A stretch of 64,000 bases of DNA from Gambelia wislizenii (lineage: Eukaryota; Chordata; Lepidosauria; Squamata; Crotaphytidae), in the NCBI GenBank assembly GCA_030847615.1, contig JAUMIR010000002.1, forward strand, positions 111,360,309 to 111,424,308, written 5' to 3'. This document shows positions 25,197 through 35,200 of this stretch, piece after piece; positions within the stretch are counted from its first letter, which is position 1; each line of letters starts with the position of its first letter. A program made the position numbers and the translations under genes. The notes under the pieces were generated by a model. That model saw only the letters and a program-made list of their open reading frames with translations, had not been told where the DNA came from and did not search any database.

Positions 25197-28100
25197 AGAG
25201 AGAGAGTATGTGTTAAATGGAGGTGGGGTGATCAAATGTCTTGAGATCTTTGAAGAAGTAAGGGATGCAATGTAATAAAGAATAAAGCAGCCTCAACTTG
25301 TTAAAAGTCCTATGAAATATTTTAGGAACCTCAAAACTGTGAAATTATGTAATTGCCATGAAATTGTCAAGTCAGTAGATTTCATTTCCCTTAGCAGCAA
25401 GGGACCGTGGAATGATCTAGTGGAAGCAAAAATGGAGAGGGGAGGGAGGGTGAACAGTATTGCACTACATAACAATAAAGTTGACATTAATTTTGTCATT
25501 GTTTCTTTGTCCAGATAATGAGAATTTCAGGACCAGCAGAATTATAGATAGTGGTATGTAATCTCTGTTAGCAATCTAATATCAGCAGTTTATTCTTTAC
25601 AACTGATAATGCCAGAAAAATAGTCTTAACTCTGGGAATTTCTTATAGGGATACCAGCAGCTTTTTTGAATCTGCCTTCCAGACCATCATTCCCTCAACA
25701 AAGAGGTATTCTTATCAACTTCTTATCCCAAATAAGGAGTACAGGAGAAAAGTATACTGAAGCAAGAGATTCTCTCACTGGCAATCTTATTCCAAATTTC
25801 CTTGTTTCCCTTTTCTAAATCTTTTATTAAGTTTAAATATGATTTAAAACAAATTAGAGAGACTTTTTTGCTCTATGGGGCTTGTCTACACTAGTGAAAA
25901 ACCCCAAATCTCCCCCCCACACACCCATCTAGGCTGATAATGCCACACAATGTGAGGCCTTTTCCCTCAGTATGGTATGATAATGCCACAAAATATGCAG
26001 CCATATCTGCAACAGACTTGGGGAATACCACCTTAAACCAGGTTTTAGAAAACTCGCAGTTTTCTTTGGAGTTTTCTTGAAACTTCAAAGAAAACAATCG
26101 TGTGAACAATCCATCCACATTGTATTCGGTGGGTGTGGACAAGGAAAAGGACAAGTGCTGTCTCAGTTGCCACCATTTCCCCCCTCCTTAGCAGCACTTC
26201 CTTGTTCCATGGAGGATAAAACTTAAGATGGGATTTGGACTACTTTGGCCCGGAGCTGCAGCATATTAAATTCAGACTATTTTGGCCTGGATTCTACTGT
26301 TGGGGTATTACTTTTACTGTCCATTCAAAGCTATTACTCATGCTTGACTCTGGGCTCTGGGAAAACAAAACCCCAGCAGTAGTTACCTTCTCTGAAGCTA
26401 GAATGGTCAGCTTACTTGCAATGGTGGGGCAGGGGCCTGTTCTGCCTTCAGAGCGGGCAATTACCACTGGCACTTTCCTGGACAATTCTGCACCAGAAAA
26501 TCAAAGCCGCAGTGGTAGTCACCCTCTTTGAAGCCAGAACAGGGTGGCTTACCTGTGATGGAGGGGTGGTTGCTTGTTCTGCCTTCAGCTTGGGTAATAC
26601 TGCTGGTACTTTGCTTTTCCAGTGCACAATTGCCTGGGAGAAGCAAGGCTTCAGAGAGGCAACTACCACTGGTGCTTCACTTTTCCCAGAGCTTGGAAGA
26701 GTGCTTGTGTGCCGTAAAAGCAAAGCACCAATGGTAGTTGCCTCTCTGAAGCCAGATTGGGTGGCAAGCCTTGCAATGGGAGGACAGGCACCCAGTTTGG
26801 CTTCAGAGAGGTGACTCCTGCTTGTGCTTTGCTTACAATCACCCCTCCAAGCTCTGGGGATAGCAAAGGGTCAATAGTAGTCACGTCTCTGAAGCCAGAT
26901 TGGGTGCCTACTGCTGGCTATTTGCTTTTCCCAGAGATCAGAGGAGTGATTGTAAGCAAAGTGCCAGTGGTAGTCACCTCTCTGAAGCCAGATCAGACAG
27001 CTACTGCTGGGGCTTTGATTTTCCTAGAGCTCAGAGGGGAAATTGTGCATTGGAAAAGCAGAGTCCCAGCAGTAGTCATGCTCTCTGAAGCCAGAACGGG
27101 TGGCTAGCCTCACAACACTGGGGCTCACTGGGGGTTCTGACCTCAGAGGGAGAGACTACCACTGGGACTCTGACTTTGGACTGAGAAGTAACACCAAGGT
27201 AGAGGGGAAATGGCAGAACATCAGGCAGTGCCTGTCCTTCCTCTGCTTCCCCACCACAAGACAATCCAGTGTGGATGGATTGATCACACGGCAGTTTTCT
27301 CCAGAGTTTCCAGCAACCTCCAGAGAATACTGTGAGTTTTCTAAAACATGGATTAAGGGGGTATTCCCTGAGTCTGGTGTGAATATAGTCATACAGCATG
27401 TATCACTATTGCACCAGATTTGGGGGAAAGGCCACACATCATGTGACATTACCGAGCTGGATTGGGGAGGGTTGGGATTTGTCACTTGCGTAGACAAGGC
27501 CAATAAATTCTGTGGTTGAATAAAATTTGTTGGTTTTGTCCTGAGCACCTTGAAGAAGTGAGGGGTTGCAATGTAATAAAGAATAAAGCAGTCTTTACTT
27601 TTTAAAAGTCCTATTAAGTATCTTAGGTACCTCAAAACTATGAAATTATGTAATTGCCATGAAACTGGCACATCAGTAGATATAATTTCCCTTGGCAGCA
27701 AGGGATGATGGAATGATCAAGTGGAGGCAAAAATGGGGAGGGACAGGAGGATGACCAGTGTTGCACTATACTACAATAAAATTGACATTGATTTTGTCAC
27801 TGTTGTCTAGATAATATGTATTTCAAGAGCAGCAGAATTTTAGGTGGAGGTATGTAATCTCTGGACTTTATTAGACAAGTCAAAAACAGCATCATAACAA
27901 TGCACGAAACCACAACCACGAAAGGGTACACAGATCAGACATGGTTATATTCTGCCCCAAATCCATACCTTATTATTGATGGCTTCAGCTGTCAATACAG
28001 CCTCCATGACGCTTTTGTGTCAGCCTTGCTGACATATGGAACATCCCTCCCCACCCCTCATACTTACCCTGACAATGGCCGGACTGGCCAGAACGCGTCC

Positions 28101-31100
28101 GGGTGAGATCGCGACATCCAGGTAGGTGACAAACTTTTTAAAACTTTCCCTGGTTTACTTGCAAGCTTTTAAAGTGTGTTTAGATGCTTGGTGTAACTTT
28201 TTGATGTTTATTTTTTGTTTCATTTTTTGTGTGATGAAATGGCACAGGATTTCAAAGGAGGAAGCGAACGGGGCTTCGTTCATTTCCTCCTTCAGTGCTG
28301 GGGAAGCCTTTGCTGGGAGAAGAGGGTAAGTGTGGTGGTGGGAGTTCTTTTGCTGGCATAAGACTTGATTTTTTTATGCTGGCAAAAAAATGTCTTTAGG
28401 GGGTGGTCTGATAAAGTCCTCTGTTAGCAATCTAATATAGCAGTTTATTCCTTATAACTGTAACTGCCAGAAAAATAGTCTAAAGTGGGAATTTCTCCTA
28501 GGTGTACAAGCAGCTGATTTAACATTGGCTTCCAGCCCATCATTCCATCCTTTTGGACAAAAAGGTATTCTTATCAGTTTCTTATCCCAAATAAGGAGTT
28601 CAGGGGAAATGTATGCTGAAGCAAGAGATTCGCACACCTGGGCAATCTTGTTCTAAACTTGCTTGTTTTTGTTTTCTAAACCTTTTATTAAGTTTAAATT
28701 TGATAAAGAGTAACAGTGCCTTTTCACTCTACGGGGCTTGTCTACTAGTGAAAAAACTCAAATATCCCTCCTGAATGTAGCCTAATAACACCACACGAAG
28801 TGAGGTCTTTCCCCCAAATTTGGTGCAAAAATGCCATATGAAATACGGCCCTATCCTCACCAGACTTGGCCACCTTAATCTGGGTTTTAGAAAGCTCATA
28901 GTTTTCTCCAGAGATTGCTTGAAACGCTGGAGAAAATGGTAGTGTGAACAATCCATCTGCACTGGATTCGGGGAGTGGGGAAGAGAGGAAGGACACGTGC
29001 TGCCTAGGCGCTGCCATTTCCACCCCCCTCAGCACCACTTCCTCATTCCAAAAGCAGAGCCCCAGTATTCGTTGCTCTCTCTCAGGTCAGAACAGGCAGC
29101 CAGCCCTGCCATCATGAGGCTGACCAACCGTTCTGACCTCAGAGCAGGCAATTGCAAGCTGGAAAAGCAAAGCCCCAGTGCATGGGCAGCCAGCTTCACA
29201 ATGTCAAGGCTGGCCAGCCATTCTGGCTTCAGAGCAGATGATTATGCATTGGAAAGGCAGAACCCTTTCGTTCTTCTGGCCCACGCCAGTTGCAGCAGTC
29301 CCACAGAAGTGGTTGGCTAGCAGCAGCAGCAGATCTGCAGCTTCACTGGGGGTAAAAATCCAAATGCAGATCTAGGCTGTGGCAAGTAAGGTATGGCACT
29401 TACATAGGGGCCAGAGTAGTCAGAATTCCATGCGCTGCAGCTCCTGGCCAAAGTAGTCCAAATTTCATCTGGTTTTTTACCCCCAGTGTAAACAAAAGTA
29501 TTTTGAAGAGGGTGAAATGGAGTGGGTTGAAGGAATGTCAGCTGTGTTTTTCAAACTGAATGAGTATAAATGACCCTTTAAAGGAGACCTTTCAATCTAG
29601 TGACTAAGGACATTATCAGTGGGGGCCAAAATGTCCTATTACTGCTCCACCACCTCCTATTCCATTCCTGCAACAGAATGGAGGTAAATGTTCACACACT
29701 TACCTCCATTCCACTCCAGGAATCGGCTCCCTGCCTCCTTTGCCGACTGGCTGTAAATGCAGCCATCGTAAGGCTGCCTTTACGACCGACTGGCTAAAAT
29801 CCCACTCGTGCTTGCCAGAGAACGAGCGGGATGGAAATTTAAATACCCCTCCAGCTGTCAAATGAAAAAAATAAAAGGCAAAAAAAATTTTTTTAAGGGA
29901 AACCGGGGAGGGGGGGGAGAAGGGTGGCACTTGCCTTGATGTCCAGATCATGGCGGGAGGTGACTGCCACAGAGCTCCTCCCCTGTGCCTATCATCGTAG
30001 AACAGGGACAGGGCTCCATTTCCCACATCCCTGATTCCGTGACAGGCATGGAAGAAAACGGAAAAGGGGTTCTATTCATGATTTTTCATAGTGAATAGAA
30101 TACCCTGGGAGCAGAACGGGGGGAAGAATGGAAGCTTCACAGAGGGAGTTGACGTCTTCTGAAACAGAGCCTCTTTCTCAACCCTGTTCCATTCCTGCCT
30201 CAGGATATTTGCCCTGTCTGATAATCTCCTAAAACTACCCAGCTGTGCTGCTTGACTTGAGCTGTGCATTCCAGATGGGGTGGGGTCTTCTGATTGGACC
30301 TCTGGCATCCAATCAGATGGCTCCCTCCTCCTTCTTTTCCTGTGGGCCTCTTCCTTCCGCACTCTCCTAGCTGTGGTTCTAATTCAACCTTCTGTGCTTA
30401 CAACTTCTCAGGACTTTTTCAGATGGGGGAAAAAACCACGAGGAGGTCGGGAGAAAAATGGGGCTGTTTCACTTACAGAGCCCTGTTTCAGATGACACCA
30501 TCCTCCTCCCAACCTTCTCCTGACCTTCCCTTGTGCTGTGGGCATTACTTTTTATTGGTGGAGGTTTTCCGTGAATAAAAAGCAGCGCCCGCAGCACAGG
30601 GGAAGATCGGGAGGAGGACGGAGGAGGATGGGGATGTCTGAAATGGGGCTCTGTAAGCGAAACAGACCCGTTCTTCTCCCGACCTCAGAGTTTTTTTTCC
30701 CCCATCTGAAAAAGTCCTATGTCTATACTGTCAGGGGACGATAGGACACTCAGTTCCCAGCAGAAGCCAAAAACTATCTCATCAGATGCAATAGCAATCC
30801 GTTCCCAAGAATACTCGCACACAGTGTTTGACGTCCAAATAAGCAGGACGCACTTTTATCTTCAAAGTCAAACAGTTGCAATATATACAAATATTTACAA
30901 TTGAAGGAGAAACTGCTTCAATTGGAAAGAGGCCTTCCTCTTTCCCTGCTGCCTTCTACTTTACCTAGCATTATTGTCCTTTCTAGTGAGTCATGTCTGA
31001 TATGGTCAAAGTACAATAGCCTCAGTTTAGTCATTTTGGCTTTTAAGGAGAGTTCAAGCTTGATTTGTTCTAGGACACATTTATTTGTCTTTTTAGCGCT

Positions 31101-32182
31101 CTGTGGTATCTGCAGAACTCTTCTCCAACACTAACTTTCAAATGAGTTTATCTTCTTCTTATCTGCTTTCTTCACCATTCAACTCTCACATCCATACGTC
31201 CGTGATGGGAAATACAATGGTATGGACAATCCTAGCTTTAGAAATCAGTGAAATATTTTTGCACTTCAAGATCTTGTCTGTTTCTTCAATAGCTGTTCAT
31301 CCAAGTTCTAGTCTTCTCCTGATTTCTTGTTTGAAGTCTCCATTCTGATTAATGACTGAGCCAAGGTATAGAAAATCTTTACCTAGTTCAATTTCCTCAT
31401 CGACTCCCTGAAGCAACATCTCAGGCTCGGCCAAATTGATCACCAACAATGGTCTGCCCTGGCCTCACATCGGGAGGCATGGAGACGCACTATCCACAAT
31501 GCTGCAGCCTTATTTGAGAACTCACGCCAAACAAGTCGTGAAGAGAAACGACAACGCAGAGAGAATCACAACCTGGAAGCATCACCCAAGGAGACCCTCT
31601 GCTGTGTTTTCTGCAACTGGACTTGTTTATCTCAGATTGGCCTTTTCAGTCATCAGCACTCTTGCAGAAAGTCCTTCCTGAATCTTCGTTTGTGAAGAAA
31701 AGCCAGAGAGTGATAGGGGTGCTCCAAAAAAGCGATACAAAGACTCCCTGAAACAACATCTCAGGCTCGGCCAAATTGATCACCAACAGTGGTCCGCCCT
31801 GGCCTCACATCGGGAGGCATGGAGACGCACAATCCACAATGCTGCAGCCTTATTTGAGAACTCACGCCAAACAAGTCTTGAAGAGAAACGACAACGCAGA
31901 AAGAATCACAACCCAGAAACATCACCCAAGGAGACCTTCTGCTGTGCTTTCTGCAACCGGACTTGTTTATCTCAGATTGTCTTTTTTATTCATCAGCGCG
32001 CTTGCAGAAAGCGCAGGATGAGTCCTTCCTGAATCTTTGTTTGCGAAGAAAAGCCAGAGACTGTAATGTTATGTAAATCATCAGTGGTCATTATTTTTGT
32101 TTTCTTAACGTTCAGCAGCAAACCTTAGCACTTTCTTCCTTGACTTTCTCCAGTAATTGTTCCAGGTCTTTGCTATTTCTGC

Positions 32183-32235
<53 letters not shown>

Positions 32236-35200
32236 CCTCTTGTTTTTCTTTGCAAACAAAAATTCAGGAAGGACTCATCCTGCACTTTCTACAAGTTCGC
32301 TGATGACTAAAAAGGCCAATCCGAGATAAACATGTCCGGTTGCAGAAAGCACAGCAGAGGGTCTCCTTGGGTGATGTTTCCGGCTTGTGATTCTTTCAGC
32401 ATTGTCGTTTCTCTTCAAGACTTGTTCAGCATGAGTTCTCAAATAAGGCTGCAGCATTGCGGATAGTGCGTCTCCATGCCTCCTGATGTGAGGCCAGGGC
32501 GGACCATTGTTGGTGATCAATTTGGCTGAGCCTGAGATTTTGTTTCAGGGAGTCCTTGTATCACTTTTTTGGAGCACCCCTCTTACCCTAACCCGTGGCA
32601 AGTACTGTAGAGTACTATTTTGGGGAGGCGATAGTCCTCCATCCTAGAAATGTGCCCTCCCCCGCGCAGCTGTGTTCTCAATATCATGGCCTCAGTGCTA
32701 GTGATCCCTGCTTGCTCAAGGCCAGCAACATTTCTGCTAGTAGTATGGTGCCATGTACATATCTTTAATTGGTGATGTTCCCTCCTCCAATGTTCACACC
32801 TCCTTCCTTTGAGTCTAATCTTGCTTTGTGTATGTTATTCTTGGCATATAAATTGAAGAGATATGGTGATAGGATGCAGCCTTGCCTGACCCCCTTTCCA
32901 ATTGGTAACCATTCAGTTTCTCTGTATTCTCTTCTAACCATAGGATCTTGTCTTGCTTGAGTACACGTTATGCATCAGAACAATCAAATGTTTGGGCACA
33001 CCCATTTTTTAAAGAGTGAGCCATGGTTTTCCAAGATCCATACAATCAAAGGCTTTGCTGTAATCTATAAATCACATGCTGATTTTATTTTGGAATTTTG
33101 GTGTGCTTCATTATCCAATATATTTTTGCAATGTTATCCCTAGTGCCTCTTCCTTTTCAGAATCCAGCTTGAACATCTGGCATTTCTTGTTCAATATATG
33201 GTAGAAGTCTTTGCTGTAGAATTTTGAGCATGACTTTACTTGCATGAGATATTAATGCAATGGTTCTGTGGTTACTCCTTTTTTGTGGGGTCATTGGAAT
33301 GTATATTGCATGTTTCCAGTCGGTGGGTCATTGTTTTGATTTCCATATTTGTTGGCAGATTTTAGCTAGAACTAGAGTGGATTTTGCCTCTCTAGACTGA
33401 AGCAGTTGTATTAGTATGTCAACTGTTCCTGGTGATTTATTCCTTCCCAGTCCTCTGAGTGCAGCTTTCACTTTGCGTTCTAAAATTGGAAGTTCATCTT
33501 CATATGGCTCATCTTCAAATAAGTATTTCATCCTTTCATCTCTTTTATATAGTTCTTCTGTATATTGTTTTCATTTTCATTTTGTTTCATCTTAGGACAT
33601 TTTCAGACAATCCTTGCAGTGCAAGGATCGAGCAGGAGAGGTTCTTAGCAACAGCGCGGCAGGGGGTTGATTTCAGATGATGCCGTCCCTGCTGCGAAAT
33701 CATCCGTCTCTCTTCCGTTTAGGGTTGGAGCCTGCTGCACTATATTAGGCCAAATTTTATTCACGGACAACCTCCATGAATAAAATCTGGCCGAATATAG
33801 CGCAGCAGGCTCCAACCCTAAACGGACGAGAGACGGACGATTTTGCAGCAGGGACAGTGTTGTCCAAAATCGACCCCCTGCCATGCTGCTGCTATGAACC
33901 TCTCCCGCTCGATCCTTGCGCTGCAAGGATCGTCTGAAAATGTCCTTAGTCTCATATAATATTCCCCTGCTGATCATAAAGCATCCACACTCTTGGTTTA
34001 AATTTCCTTTTGATTTCTTGTTCTTCCTTCTCTCTCTCTCTCTCTCTTTTTTTTTTGTCATCTTCTATTTCCCTGCATTGATTATTGAAACAGTTCTCTT
34101 TATTCTTGTGCTCTAGTCATAGAACAGTTGCATTCAGGGTTCTGGCTGTATTTCTGTCACCTTTTCTGTTTGCTTCTTGTCTGTTGGTTACTGCTTGAAG
34201 TGTTTTGTCTGTCATCCATTAAGGTTTCTCTTTCTTTTTTGGCAACAGATAGTGTGTTTCTGCATTCCAACTTGACTATGGAGATTATCACATGGGTCCT
34301 AAAACCCTGTTTCTGTCTCGCTACCTCCCTCCCACCCCAATCCCGTCCTGTTACAGAATAAAATAAACATTTTCAGACACTTCCCTGGTAGCGAGACATA
34401 AACTGCTCCCCCTCCCTCAGCAGCCAGGAAGTAAATGTAGCTGTCGTAAAGCTGCATTTACAACCCAGAAAGCAAATCCTGCCCGTTCTCACGAGAGAAC
34501 GATCACATGGGAAATTTCAAAATAAACATAAAAAACCCCAAGTCCCACACTTTTAAAATTCAGGGGGGGGGGAGGGTGTCACTTACTTCCTTGTCCCGAT
34601 TGCACCCAGACGTCTTCAGGAGGGCCATCCCACAACATCACGCCAGCATAAGAGGACAGAAACGAGGCACTGTTCAGACCACTCATGATTCTGTGACAGA
34701 AATGGAACAGGTGGTCTATTCACGATGTTTCCCCATCATTAAAATAAATCGGAAGCAGCATGGGGTCAGCACGGGGTCAGCATGGGATGGGGACAAAATC
34801 ATCTAAAAAGTAAAACCTTTCCTGATCCTGTTCCATGCCTGCCACAGATTTTTAAGCCTGTGTGATAATCTCCTATATCTCTGGCTTCGGTCCATAGCTC
34901 CTCTGGTTCCTAGTCAATTAATCTTATAAGTGCAAATCTATTTTTCACATTATCTTTAAATTCTGTGGAGATGTTCTTCAGGTTGTACTTTTGGCATGAT
35001 GGTTGGTTTAGTGTTCTTCTTCAGCGTTATTCTAATTTTTGATATTAATAGTTCATGATATGTGCCACAATCTGCTCCTGATCTCATTTTTGGAACAAGA
35101 TTGGAGCTTCTTCATTTTCTGCTTCCAATTATGTCGTTTATTTGATTTCTATATTGCCCATCAGGTGATGTCCACGTATAGTTATTTCTTTGGTTGCTTG

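Larger units (their letters stand above)
25105..27501 (+). repeat. Tandem duplication, copy A (exons 14 and 15 plus foldback element)
   Basis: The sequence from CCAATAAGCTCTGTGGTTGA (25110) onward recurs from 27500. The homology covers upstream intron, both small exons, the short intron between them, downstream intron and the start of the foldback element at 25877, which recurs at 28733. The copies differ by many substitutions. Copy A alone has the TC/TG microsatellite at 25141-25190. Confidence 0.88.
27502..28732 (+). repeat. Tandem duplication, copy B (exons 16 and 17)
   Basis: Matches 25105-25876 through both exons and their introns. It is interrupted at 27863-28419 by a TIR element that copy A lacks. 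The junction with copy A falls exactly at the right end of the foldback element. Confidence 0.88.

Noticed and set aside
26416..27399. Several overlapping ORFs of 90-180 codons on both strands
   Set aside because: They arise from the repeated blocks of the foldback element and show no domain; both strands are equally open.
31436..32520. Three similar 81-codon ORFs ([16 protein letters not shown] type)
   Set aside because: They are an out-of-frame reading of the LINE 3' end; the true frame is the RT C-terminus with the CAFCNRTC finger.
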